From NCBI RefSeq assembly GCF_051388935.1, contig NZ_JBPKBI010000017.1:82908-146907 (forward strand): a DNA stretch of 64,000 nucleotides. The letters are read 5' to 3'. This stretch comes from Yinghuangia sp035454725. Its GTDB lineage: Bacteria > Actinomycetota > Actinomycetes > Streptomycetales > Streptomycetaceae. The translations under genes and the position numbers were made by a program. The notes under the pieces were generated by a model. The model was given only the letters and a program-made list of their open reading frames with translations, ran no database searches and was not told where the DNA came from. This document shows, piece after piece, positions 41,516-50,313 of this stretch (the first letter of the stretch is position 1; each line of letters starts with the position of its first letter).

Positions 41516-42075
41516 GGCCCACCACCCCGGAACACGCCGTCGTCCGCAACGAAAGCGGCCGCACCGAACACGTGTGGTCCCTGCCCACCGACGAGGCCAC
41601 CCTCCTCGACCTCGTCACCACCGTCTTCACCGCCCACTGGGCGGCCATCCACTTCGGCGTCCTGATCGAAGGCGCCGCCTGGGAGGTCGCCGCACCCGGC
41701 CCGCCGAGAAAAATCGTCATGTACGACGGGTACGTCACCGTCGACTTCGGCCGCTGGCACTTCCACCTGTGTATCGGCGAACACACCGCCTCGGGACCGG
41801 AGCTCGGCGCGATCCGCCGCTGCTCCCGCGCCGAGCTCTACCGCGGCCTGGGCGCGGACGGCAACCCCACCACATGGGGACTGCGCCTGTTCAACGGCCG
41901 CGAAGAACAGCAGATGACGGTCATGCTCCCCAACCCGTTCCTGACGCACGATCAACAAATTCTCGACGCCCCCGACTTCGCGCACCTCGCCGCCTGGGAC
42001 GCCCTGCGCGAGCGATTCCTCGGGCTCGCACCGGACCCTCTCGACCGCAACGGTCGTGGTTTCCGGCACGGATGA
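41512..42075 (+). CDS. conserved protein of the importer operon (DUF7676-like)
   Basis: 187 residues, ATG overlapping the FhuF-like stop. Aromatic/His-rich core: VTTVFTAHWAAIHFGVLIEG, YDGYVTVDFGRWHFHLCIGE, RAELYRGLGADGNPTTWGLR, EQQMTVMLPNPFLTHDQQI. I associate this H-W-x-I-x-F-G and DFGRWHFHLCIGEH pattern with an uncharacterised family that travels with iron/corrinoid genes. The conserved His and Cys could bind a metal or corrin. Last gene of the operon. Function unknown. Confidence 0.75.
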   Translation: MRPTTPEHAVVRNESGRTEHVWSLPTDEATLLDLVTTVFTAHWAAIHFGVLIEGAAWEVAAPGPPRKIVMYDGYVTVDFGRWHFHLCIGEHTASGPELGAIRRCSRAELYRGLGADGNPTTWGLRLFNGREEQQMTVMLPNPFLTHDQQILDAPDFAHLAAWDALRERFLGLAPDPLDRNGRGFRHG

Positions 42076-42382
42076 CTCCGCAACCGGGGCTGCGGGCAAC
42101 CAGTGCTGCGCCAGGCACCGTTCCCGGCTCGAGTGTCAATCCCGCGCCGGGTGACCCTGGCCGCGATCCTCGCATTGGCCGGCAGGACGAGAAGGCGGTC
42201 GCGCGGGGCGGTACGGTCCTGGCGCCGATCGCCAGGGCTGTCGCAGGGACCGGCTCATGGCAACAGGGGCCCGCGGCCGACGGTCATGCGAGGCGCCGCC
42301 GTGGACGCGTTGCGTCCGAGGGCCGCGACGATGCCTCGGCAAGCGGACATTACTCGGCCGCTTCTTCGGCGGTGTCGCGTGG
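42076..42382. other. convergent spacer, no gene seen
   Basis: Between the end of the corrinoid operon and the end of the dienelactone hydrolase gene. Only shadow frames are present. No perfect hairpin terminator was recognised. Confidence 0.35.
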
Positions 42383-43216
42383 TCAGGAGTGGAGCAGCCT
42401 GGTGCGCAGGAACGCCAGGATCTCGTCACGGGCCCGCACCGTGGGGTGGCCTTCCTCGTCGACGAGGTGCGCGGTCACCACGCTGTGCGGCGTCCCGACC
42501 ACGTCGCGGAAGAACGGCGGCGGGGTCGGGTTCGCGCAGGCCCCGGGAAGCACGCGTTCGTCGAAGCGGTCGCCGAGCAGGTGCGCGTACGCGGCGAAAC
42601 GTTGGCCGGTGCACCACTTGTCGTTGTCGAAACGCAGGCCGAGTGCGTCGAGGCCGTCGCGGTCGAACCGTTCGCGGATCATGGCGGCGTCCTCGGGTGA
42701 CAGTTCCAGCGCGGCCGGGTCGTCCAGCGGTAGCGATGGCTGGCAGAGGACGGGGGCGATCACGGCAGGCTCCAGCGCCATGGTCAGCGCGAAGTTCCCG
42801 GTGAAGCACATCCCCACCGCGCCCACGCCCGGCCCCCCGCACGCCCGGTGTGCGTCACGCGCCAGCGCCCGCAGCCACTCCGCGACGGGGCTCGTCCCGC
42901 CGCCCGCGAACGCGCGGAACTCCCGGCTGACGCAGGCCCTTCGCAGGACGGGCTCGGCATGCTCGACCGTCGGGTACGCGCCGTCGACGCCGAAAAGCGA
43001 CGGCATGTAGACGGTGAACCCGGCATCGCGCACACACCGGGCGAAGCGCACCACGTCCGGGCTGATGCCGGGCATCTCCGGCATCACGACGACGGCGGGC
43101 CCCGCACCCCCCACATGGACGGTTCTCGCGTGCCCCATGTACTCCACGGTGTGCTTCGCGAAGCCGTCGAAGGCGTGCACCCCGTCGGTCGACGGCGGGA
43201 CATGGTCGCCGAGCAT
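42383..43216 (-). CDS. dienelactone hydrolase family protein
   Basis: 277 residues from ATG 43214-43216, chosen because GGAGGTG sits four bases upstream (an ATG four codons earlier overlaps that site). The DLH fold has the Cys nucleophile motif VGAVGMCFTGNFALTMAL (G-x-C-x-G), strands AVVVMPEMPGISPDVVRFAR and YMPSLFGVDG, and C-terminal EEGHPTVRARDEILAFL with a His. DLH enzymes open lactones in aromatic or hydroxy-acid catabolism. Divergent from a TetR gene with paired operators between them, so it is probably the repressed target. Confidence 0.92.
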   Translation of the reverse strand: MLGDHVPPSTDGVHAFDGFAKHTVEYMGHARTVHVGGAGPAVVVMPEMPGISPDVVRFARCVRDAGFTVYMPSLFGVDGAYPTVEHAEPVLRRACVSREFRAFAGGGTSPVAEWLRALARDAHRACGGPGVGAVGMCFTGNFALTMALEPAVIAPVLCQPSLPLDDPAALELSPEDAAMIRERFDRDGLDALGLRFDNDKWCTGQRFAAYAHLLGDRFDERVLPGACANPTPPPFFRDVVGTPHSVVTAHLVDEEGHPTVRARDEILAFLRTRLLHS

Positions 43217-43229
43217 CGGCACCTCCATC

Positions 43230-43288
43230 TATACGACCGATCGATCGTCTATCCGGCCAGGCAGACTACACGATCGGTCGGTCGTATA
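43230..43288. promoter_or_regulatory. paired TetR operators between dienelactone hydrolase and TetR genes
   Basis: Two 19-bp arms in inverted orientation, 43230-43248 and 43270-43288, identical at 18 of 19 positions. Each contains a near-perfect 16-bp palindrome (ACGACCGATCGATCGT at 43233-43248 and ACGATCGGTCGGTCGT at 43270-43285). The centres are 37 bases apart. The right site ends 11 bases before the TetR start codon, so binding would block both promoters. Confidence 0.8.
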
Positions 43289-43298
43289 GGATGGTTCG

Positions 43299-43889
43299 AT
43301 GGCAACCCCTTCCGCCGACGGCCGTCGCGCTCGGGGCGACCGCACACGGCACGAGGTCGCCCGCCAGGCCGCCCTGTCGGCGACCGTCCACGGCCTCGAC
43401 GGGATCACCGTGGGCTCCCTCGCGGCACAGACGGGGCACAGCAAGAGCGGCATCCTCACGGTGTTCGCCAACCGTGAGGCGATCCAGATCGCGGCCGTGG
43501 CCGAAGCACGCGCCCTGTACCTTCACCACGTCATCGAACCGTCGCTGCAATCGGCCCCCGGCCGACCCCGCCTGCGGGCGCTGCTCGACCACTGGCTCGC
43601 CTACCTGCGCGAGCGCGTCTTCCCGGGCGGGTGTTTCATCACCACCACCACGGTCGAGTACGGCCGCCGCGAGGGTCCGGTGGCCGACGCGGTCCGCGAC
43701 CTGGCCCGCGAGTGGCTGCTTCTGCTGGAGAACGAACTGGTCGGCGCGGGCAGCAGCACGCCTGCCGACGATGCGTTCCGTATCGACGCCTATCTGCGGG
43801 CCGCCCACACCCGCTTTCAGATTTTCGGTGACGAAACCGTCCTGGACCGAGCCCGTCGCCTCGCCTGGGACGTCATCGAACGCGGGTAG
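43299..43889 (+). CDS. TetR/AcrR-family repressor
   Basis: 196 residues. N-terminal HTH: ARQAALSATVHGLDGITVGS, then LAAQTGHSKSGILTVFANRE. The C-terminal domain (RLRALLDHWLAYLRERVFPG, GCFITTTTVEYGRREGPVAD) is TetR_C_16-like. No ribosome binding site is visible and the operator lies 11 bases upstream, suggesting a short or absent leader. It likely autoregulates and controls the divergent dienelactone hydrolase. Confidence 0.93.
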   Translation: MATPSADGRRARGDRTRHEVARQAALSATVHGLDGITVGSLAAQTGHSKSGILTVFANREAIQIAAVAEARALYLHHVIEPSLQSAPGRPRLRALLDHWLAYLRERVFPGGCFITTTTVEYGRREGPVADAVRDLAREWLLLLENELVGAGSSTPADDAFRIDAYLRAAHTRFQIFGDETVLDRARRLAWDVIERG

Positions 43890-44049
43890 ACGCAATGGCA
43901 AGAAGGGCGGGTGGCCGTCGGGCCGGAGCCTTCCGCAGGGGCGGCTGCTGCGCCGCAGGCGTGGCCACGGCCGCGAGGCCGCGCGATGATGGAGGTGTGT
44001 GAGGGGCCGCTATCGAGAAACCGGCGGAGCGAGACCTGCGGTAGTCCCC

Positions 44050-44688
44050 ATGAACGGCGAACCCAACCGACCGAAGTCGGAGCGTGCACGCAAGGCAGCC
44101 GCTCTCCGCGAGGCGGAAGCGGCTCGGGAGCGGCGCCGCAAAATCGCGATCGGCGCGGCGGCGGTGCTTCTGGCGGGCGGCCTGGCCGCAGGCCTGACCG
44201 CCGTTGTCGACTCCGGTGGCTCGTCCTCGTCGAGACCGGTCGCGATGCAGATCCAGGGGGTGGAGACGTTCGCCGTGGCGTCCCGCACCCACGTCGAAGG
44301 CGCAGTGCAGTACCCGCAGAACCCGCCGGTCGGCGGTGACCACAACCCGGTGTGGCTGAACTGCGGCATCTACGACACTCCGGTGCCGAATGAGAACGCC
44401 GTCCACGACCTCGAACACGGCGCGGTCTGGATCACCTACCGGCCCGACCTGCCGGCCGAGCAGGTCGAAGCGCTCAAGGCATTCGTGCGCGGGCAGACAT
44501 TCGTCGACCTCAGCCCCTACCCCGGCCTTCCCGCCCCCGTCGTCGCCTCGGCTTGGGGCGTGCAGTTGAAACTCGACTCGGGCTTCGACCCGCGCCTGCC
44601 CGAGTTCGTCGACGCCTACCGGCAGGGACCGCAGACCCCCGAGCCGGGAGCGCCGTGCACCGGCGGAGTCGGCACGCCGACTGGATAG
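44050..44688 (+). CDS. DUF3105 membrane-anchored protein
   Basis: 212 residues from ATG 44050. A basic N-terminus (RARKAAALREAEAARERRRK) and one membrane helix (IGAAAVLLAGGLAAGLTAVV) lead to the external DUF3105 domain: HVEGAVQYPQNPPVGGDHNP, VWLNCGIYDTPVPNENAVHD, LEHGAVWITYRP, VASAWGVQLKLDSGFDPRL. The conserved His and Cys (GGDH, NCG, DLEHG) suggest metal binding. Function unknown. GTG 43999 is a possible earlier start. Confidence 0.92.
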   Translation: MNGEPNRPKSERARKAAALREAEAARERRRKIAIGAAAVLLAGGLAAGLTAVVDSGGSSSSRPVAMQIQGVETFAVASRTHVEGAVQYPQNPPVGGDHNPVWLNCGIYDTPVPNENAVHDLEHGAVWITYRPDLPAEQVEALKAFVRGQTFVDLSPYPGLPAPVVASAWGVQLKLDSGFDPRLPEFVDAYRQGPQTPEPGAPCTGGVGTPTG

Positions 44689-44848
44689 CTTTCCGGGCGT
44701 CGGTTCGGGCTCCCGGCGGAGGGGGAGCGGCAGCCGCACACGTGACAGCGTCCTCTGGCGAAGGCGAGCCCTCCCGGTAGGCGCGAGAGCTGATTGCAGG
44801 GACACGGCACGGCCGCTCACCCGGGGGACCGCCATCTGCGTGGGGAGA

Positions 44849-46105
44849 TCACCCCGAGTCGAGGCTTGCCGCCGCGATCGCCGGGCCGAATGCCGATCCC
44901 AGCAGGTAGCACAGGTTGAACAGCCCCACAGCAGTGGGAAGTTGGTCGCCGGGCGCGGCTGAGGCCGCCCGAACGGTGAGGATGGCCTGCCCGGACGCCG
45001 CGGCGAGCGAACCTGCGGCCATTGCGGCCAACAGCACCGGAAGAGGGGGATGCGTGGAGACCACCATCGGTGCCGCAGCCCCGGTTGCGAGCAGTGCTCC
45101 GGTCACCACGGCCGGGCGTCCGCGCTGGGAGCAGGCCACCATGAGCCACGACAGCGCGCCGCCCGCCAAATAGGGCCACAGCATGACCAGTCCGATCCGG
45201 TTCGCAGTCCAGCCCCAGCCGTCTTCGAGCAGGTGCGGTGCGGCGTAGAGAATCCCGAAATTGGACACCGCGAGTGCGAACGCCAGGGCGGCGGCTGCGA
45301 CGAACCGTGGTGCTCGGACGACGGCGAGTGGTACGAAACCGTCCGGCCTGGCGCGCATGTGGACGCCGAGCGCGACGGCTGTGACAGCCGCGACGGCGGA
45401 GCCGGCAGCCGCCTCGTGCGGAATGAGAACCAGGCCGGTGACCAGCACGGTCAGCAGCAGTGCGCCACGCACGTCCGCCGGTGTCTGTGCCGTGGGCCGG
45501 GCATCGCGAGCGAGCGGCCCGCTCCGGGAGACGTACGGCACTGCGAGCAGCGCGACCGCGGGCAGCAAATACACGACCCGCCAGGACGCAGCCTCGGCCA
45601 GCCAGGAACCGGCAAGCGGCGATACGGAACCGATCACGGCCAGGGAGGCGGTCACCAGGCCCGTGGTGCGCGGCGTCTCGGCCAGGCTCAACGCCGTGGC
45701 CGCCAGACCTCCCGCCCCGATGCCCTGGAGCGCACCGGCCCCGATCAGGGTGGGGAGGATCGGGACGGCAGCCCCGAGAACGACGCCGGTCGCGAGTACC
45801 GCCGAGCACATCAGCACTGCCGCCCTCGCCCCACGCCGCGCCGCCAGGCCACCCGCCAGCGGCGTCCCCACCGCGACACCGCCGCCGAAGGCGGTCACGA
45901 TCCATGTTGCGGCGGCGACTGTCACCCCGAGTCCGTGCGCGGTGTCGTCGAGGACCAGAGCCGGAGCGGCGATGCCGCACGACATGGGCCCGGCGAGGAG
46001 AACGAGTGCCAGGGCCGGTATGCGGCTACCGGACGGCCGACAAGCCGCGCCGGCCCGGGAGGGACGGCCCATCGCCACCGCACCGCGGTCAGGTGTCTTG
46101 CGCAT
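44849..46105 (-). CDS. MFS transporter
   Basis: 418 residues from ATG 46103-46105 with GGAGAGG upstream. Twelve-helix MFS: VAAATWIVTAFGGGVAVGTP, LAGGLAARRGARAAVLM (motif A, G-x-L-A-x-R-x-G), GAGALQGIGAGGLAATALSL, ASLAVIGSVSPLAGSWLAEA (motif C-like, antiporter type), with a short soluble loop between halves. This pattern is usual for drug or metabolite exporters. The substrate cannot be named. The next gene in the same direction upstream is an FMN reductase, 200 bases away. Confidence 0.92.
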   Translation of the reverse strand: MRKTPDRGAVAMGRPSRAGAACRPSGSRIPALALVLLAGPMSCGIAAPALVLDDTAHGLGVTVAAATWIVTAFGGGVAVGTPLAGGLAARRGARAAVLMCSAVLATGVVLGAAVPILPTLIGAGALQGIGAGGLAATALSLAETPRTTGLVTASLAVIGSVSPLAGSWLAEAASWRVVYLLPAVALLAVPYVSRSGPLARDARPTAQTPADVRGALLLTVLVTGLVLIPHEAAAGSAVAAVTAVALGVHMRARPDGFVPLAVVRAPRFVAAAALAFALAVSNFGILYAAPHLLEDGWGWTANRIGLVMLWPYLAGGALSWLMVACSQRGRPAVVTGALLATGAAAPMVVSTHPPLPVLLAAMAAGSLAAASGQAILTVRAASAAPGDQLPTAVGLFNLCYLLGSAFGPAIAAASLDSG

Positions 46106-46305
46106 TTTCGGTGTTCCTCTCCGAAGAGGTGTCGAGCAGGTGCCCCCGCGTCGGCTGCCGCGGCTTCTGTCGGCCTTGCGGCGTGACTCGTATGTCGCGC
46201 AGGAATTCGCCGGGGGAGGGGCCACCCACGAGCTCCCGGGCCGGCGCACCGCCTCATGCACCGGCCCGATCGGAGGCACGCGAAGATTCCTCGTCGTGCC
46301 GGAGA

Positions 46306-46908
46306 TCACGCCGCGTAGGGGCGCGCCTGCCGACCCTCGCGCAGGGTGTGGGCCCACCACGTCAGTTGGTCCAGCAGCACCTGCGCGGCTTTCTCGGCGG
46401 GGCTTCCGGCCGGCGGGCGCCCGTCCTCGCCGAGCGAACCGTCGTAGAGATTGAAACTGACGCCGTCGCGCATGGTGACCGCGTGCAGTTCGGCGAACAC
46501 CTGGCGAAGCTGCTCCACCGCGCGCAAGCCCTGGGCCAGGCCTCCGTAGGAGAGGAAGCCGACGGGCTTGGCCCGCCACTCTTCGTACGGCAGGTCGATG
46601 GCCTGCTTGAGCGAGGCGGGATAGCCGTGGTTGTACTCCGGTGTCACGACGACGAACGCGTCCGCGGCATCCACCCGGGCAACGAACTCCGCTGCCGCGC
46701 CGGTGAGTTGTGCCGGATGCCTGGCGGGGAAGTCGAACTCGGCCAAGTCGACGGTGTCGACGGCGAGGTCCGCTCGCTCCCGAGCGCAGTCCGCGAACCA
46801 CTCGGCGAGAGCCAGTCCCGCCCGCCCCTCGCGGGTGCTGCCGATCAGCACGGCGACGGTGAGCGGGTGAGGGGACGGGGCCGCGGCTCGGTATGCGGGG
46901 GGAGTCAT
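46306..46908 (-). CDS. NADPH-dependent FMN reductase / NAD(P)H quinone reductase
   Basis: 200 residues from ATG 46906-46908 with GGAGGAG ahead. Flavodoxin-like fold: phosphate loop VAVLIGSTREGRAGLALAEW (G-S-T-R-x-G), second loop VVTPEYNHGYPASLKQAIDL (P-E-Y-N-x-x-x-P-x-x-L-K), KPVGFLSYGGLAQGLRAVEQ (YGG-x-x-x-G). This is the full FMN_red signature. Reduces FMN or quinones with NAD(P)H. Divergent from the large AAA regulator gene 117 bases away. Confidence 0.93.
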   Translation of the reverse strand: MTPPAYRAAAPSPHPLTVAVLIGSTREGRAGLALAEWFADCARERADLAVDTVDLAEFDFPARHPAQLTGAAAEFVARVDAADAFVVVTPEYNHGYPASLKQAIDLPYEEWRAKPVGFLSYGGLAQGLRAVEQLRQVFAELHAVTMRDGVSFNLYDGSLGEDGRPPAGSPAEKAAQVLLDQLTWWAHTLREGRQARPYAA

Positions 46909-47025
46909 GTCTTCTCCTCCGGTAGGTTGCGTCTTCAACCGGAGGGCGTGAGAAGCGATCTCACGGCTGTGACACGCGCTCTCGCGGGGAGCCGTGGGCG
47001 GTCGAGGGAAAAAAGATCGAGGTCA

Positions 47026-50000
47026 ATGGCGACGGAAATGGTCGGGCGCGCACACCAGTTCGCGCTCCTGCGAGCAGCGGTGACCCGGGCACTCGCCGGC
47101 CGCGGTGGCGTGGTGCTGGTCACCGGGGAAGCCGGCATCGGCAAGACGACGCTCGTCTCCGAGACGGCAGCCTCGCTCGGGAAACCCGGCGACGACGACG
47201 GGGCCTTGGTCGTCGCCACCGTGTGCCAGGGGGCGGAGGGCACGCCGGGCTACTGGCCCTGGGCTCAGATCGTCCGCCGCCTGCGCCGCGACCTGCCCGC
47301 CGGGCAGTGGAGGCGTGCCGCCGACGCCGCGGGAGGCGACCTGTCGTTCCTGCTCGGCGGCACCGCCGCCCGTCCAGCCGATGCCCGTCCCGGCGAACCC
47401 GGTCCGGACGACGCGGCGCTGCGCCTCCACGACGCGGTGACCACACTGCTTGTCACCGTCTCCGACGACCGTCCGCTGGTCGTCGTGCTCGACGACCTGC
47501 ACCGCGCGGACCCGGCATCGGTTCGGCTCTTGAACCACCTCGCCCACCACGTCCCGTTCGAGCGGATCCTGCTCGTCGCCGCGTACCGCGATGTCGAGGC
47601 CGAGGCGCCGGGCCACCCTTTGGCCCGGGCCCTTACGGACCTCGCGGCGAAAGCGACGACGGTGACACTGACCGGCCTGGACGCCGCCGAGGTCGCCGTC
47701 CTGATGACGCGTACGGTCGGCCGCGAACCGGAGCCCGAGCAGGCTGCCGAGGTTTGGCGCCGCACCGGCGGCAACCCGTTCTTCGTCGAGCAGACCGTCC
47801 GGCTGTGGCACAGTTCCGGCACGCTCGACTCCGTCGCGCCCCGCGTCCGCGACGCGGTCGAACACCGTTTGGCGTACCTGCCGCCGAAAGCCGCGGAACT
47901 GCTCGGCGTCGCCGCCGTCCTCGGACACGACTTCACGCGGCGGCTGCTCGCCGAAGTCGCCGCGGTCGCGCCCGCGGAGCTCGACGCGCTCCTGAACCAG
48001 GCCGTCACCGCCCGATTGGTCATGGTTCGGGGCGCCGGCCGTTTCGCGTTCGCGCACGACCTCATCCGCGAGACCCTCTACGACGCCCTCGGTGAAACCG
48101 ACCGGCGCCGCCACCACGCCGCGGTCGTGCGCAGCCTCCGTCTCTCCGCCGCCCGAGGGGAGCCGGTGCTCCTGTCCGGGCTCGCCAGACACGCCGCCCT
48201 GGCCGTACCCGAGGTCACGCCGACCGAAGCGGTGGGGCACATCGTCACCGCGGCCCGTGACGCCTCGGCCCGCCTCGCCGCCGAAGAGGCAGCCGCCCAC
48301 TACCGGTCCGCCCTCGACCTCCTCCCTCGCGACCGGATACGCGAACGCGCCGAAATCGCCCTCGAATTGGGGCGGGAAGGCGAACGTGCCGGCGACATAC
48401 CCACCGCCCGCCGGACCCTGAACGGCGTCGTCGCCGCCGCGCGGGAACTGGACGACGCCGTACTGCTGGCACATGCCGCAGTCGGGTTGTACCGGCTCGG
48501 CAACCCCACGGGGAAGGACCGCAGCGAGGTGGACCTCCTCGACGAGGCCGCCGCCGCCCTGACCGCCCAGGCGTCCGGCGAGACCGCGCTGCTGGCCCGC
48601 GTGCTGGCCGCCGCGAGCATGGCCCGCACCCACCAGGCCTTCGACGACGAGACGGGCCGCGACCTCAGCGCCCGAGCCGTCCGGCTCGCCCGTTCCGCGG
48701 ACGATGCCGACGCCCTCGGCCGGTGCCTCCTGGCCCGGCACGACGCGCTGTGGGAGCCGGGCACCGCCCGCGAACGCCTTGCCGTGCTCGACGAGACCAG
48801 CGCGGCGGCCCGCCGGTCCGGCGACCGCGAACTGCTCGTTCAAGCCTCGGCGTTGCGTACCCTCGCCCTGCTGGAGGAAGGCGACCCCCGGGCACACGAG
48901 GAGCACGCGGCCTACGTCGCCGCCACCGAGCGTCTCCGCTTGCCCCGACCGCGGTACTTCGCACTGATCCGCCGTGCCGCCTTCGCGACCCTCACCGGCG
49001 ATTTGGACGACGCGAAGGCGTACGCGGACGAAGCGCGCGCCCTCGGCGAGCGGATCGGTGACGCCGACACCCACCGCATGTGGCGCGACCTGAGGTGGGC
49101 GATCGACATGCTCCGCGGCGACTTCGACGGTCTCGACGACATCTTCTACGCCCGCGGCCCCGACACCGACCGGTGGGTGCGCCTGCTGGCCGCGGTCACC
49201 GCCTTCGAACGCGGCGACGACGCCGAGGCCTTGGCCCTGAGCGCGGATGCCGAAGAGGCGAAGGCGACCATGCCACGCCGCTTCGCACCGATGTGGCTGC
49301 GGTACGAGGCCCAAGCCGCCGCCGCGTCCGCGGACCCGCGCCGCTGTGCGGCGGCCCGCAAAGCCCTGGCACCGCTCACCGGTCGGTGGCTCGTCGTCAC
49401 GGGAGGTGCCGTGGTGTGCGGACCGACGGCGTATTGGACGGCCGGGCTCGACGCCGCCCAAGGACATCTGGACGCCGCAGTCGCCGGATACACCGCCGCA
49501 AGGCAGGCCGCCGACCGTCTCGGCGCACGGCCGTGGTCGGCCCTGTCCGGCGCTCGGCTCGGTGAGGTCCTGCTGCGGCGCGCGGCCGAGGGCGACGCCG
49601 CCCGCGCGGACGCCCTGCTGGCGGAGGCCGAACGCACCGCGACCGCCCTGGGCATGCCGCGCCTCGCCCACACGTGCCGCGACCTTCGCGCGGCACCGAC
49701 ACCGTACGGCGCTCCCGAAGGCTCGGAACCGCCGGCCGACAACGTGTTCCGCTTCGACGGGACGGTATGGACGATCCGCTTCGCGGGCCGCGTGATCCAT
49801 CTGCCGGACGCCAAGGGCCTGCGAGACCTGCACACCCTGCTCGCGCGACCCGGTACGGCGGTGTCCGCGGTCGAACTGCTCAACCCCGCCGGTGGACCCA
49901 CCGCCTCGGCCGCGGCGGGAATGGGCGCCGACGCGGTCCTCGACGAGGCCGCCAAGACCGCCTACCGGCGCCGACTCGCCACACTCGATGACGAGATCGA

Positions 50001-50313
50001 CCGCGCGGTGACCCGTCATGACGACCGCCGCGCCGCGGAACTCGACGCCGAACGCGAGGCCCTGCTCGACGAACTGAGACGATACACAGGCCTCGGCGGC
50101 CGTCCCCGCCGCCTGGGCGACACCGCCGAACGCGCCCGACAGGCCGTGACCGCACGCGTCAGGCACACGCTGCGGCGCCTGGCCGACCACCACCCCGCGC
50201 TCGCCGACCACCTTCAGGCGTCCGTCACCACCGGATCGCAGCTGTGCTACCGCCCGGCCGAGACGACCCCATGGCAACTCGGCCGCGACAGCGCCGAGCC
50301 GGCCGACCACTGA
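47026..50313 (+). CDS. large AAA (AAA_16) ATPase regulator with TPR-like and C-terminal winged-helix-like domains
   Basis: 1095 residues from ATG 47026 (GAGG five bases upstream). AAA_16/NACHT-like ATPase: Walker A LVTGEAGIGKTTLV (33-46), Walker B LVVVLDDLHRADPASVRLLN, sensor R-x-T-G-G-N-P-F-F. The middle 600 residues are Ala-rich TPR/MalT-like helical repeats. The C-terminus (FRFDGTVWTIRFAGRVIHLP, DAKGLRDLHTLLARPG, ERARQAVTARVRHTLRRLAD, HHPALADHLQASVTTGSQLC) is the domain that closes many actinobacterial guanylate-cyclase- or LuxR-like AAA proteins instead of a LuxR HTH. A STAND-type signalling or regulatory ATPase. Target unknown. Confidence 0.88.
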   Translation: MATEMVGRAHQFALLRAAVTRALAGRGGVVLVTGEAGIGKTTLVSETAASLGKPGDDDGALVVATVCQGAEGTPGYWPWAQIVRRLRRDLPAGQWRRAADAAGGDLSFLLGGTAARPADARPGEPGPDDAALRLHDAVTTLLVTVSDDRPLVVVLDDLHRADPASVRLLNHLAHHVPFERILLVAAYRDVEAEAPGHPLARALTDLAAKATTVTLTGLDAAEVAVLMTRTVGREPEPEQAAEVWRRTGGNPFFVEQTVRLWHSSGTLDSVAPRVRDAVEHRLAYLPPKAAELLGVAAVLGHDFTRRLLAEVAAVAPAELDALLNQAVTARLVMVRGAGRFAFAHDLIRETLYDALGETDRRRHHAAVVRSLRLSAARGEPVLLSGLARHAALAVPEVTPTEAVGHIVTAARDASARLAAEEAAAHYRSALDLLPRDRIRERAEIALELGREGERAGDIPTARRTLNGVVAAARELDDAVLLAHAAVGLYRLGNPTGKDRSEVDLLDEAAAALTAQASGETALLARVLAAASMARTHQAFDDETGRDLSARAVRLARSADDADALGRCLLARHDALWEPGTARERLAVLDETSAAARRSGDRELLVQASALRTLALLEEGDPRAHEEHAAYVAATERLRLPRPRYFALIRRAAFATLTGDLDDAKAYADEARALGERIGDADTHRMWRDLRWAIDMLRGDFDGLDDIFYARGPDTDRWVRLLAAVTAFERGDDAEALALSADAEEAKATMPRRFAPMWLRYEAQAAAASADPRRCAAARKALAPLTGRWLVVTGGAVVCGPTAYWTAGLDAAQGHLDAAVAGYTAARQAADRLGARPWSALSGARLGEVLLRRAAEGDAARADALLAEAERTATALGMPRLAHTCRDLRAAPTPYGAPEGSEPPADNVFRFDGTVWTIRFAGRVIHLPDAKGLRDLHTLLARPGTAVSAVELLNPAGGPTASAAAGMGADAVLDEAAKTAYRRRLATLDDEIDRAVTRHDDRRAAELDAEREALLDELRRYTGLGGRPRRLGDTAERARQAVTARVRHTLRRLADHHPALADHLQASVTTGSQLCYRPAETTPWQLGRDSAEPADH

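Noticed and set aside
45460..47025. N-terminal extension of the AAA regulator frame by about 520 codons
   Set aside because: The extension is Arg/Pro/Ser-rich, lies antisense to the MFS and FMN reductase genes, and a good start with GAGG exists at 47026.
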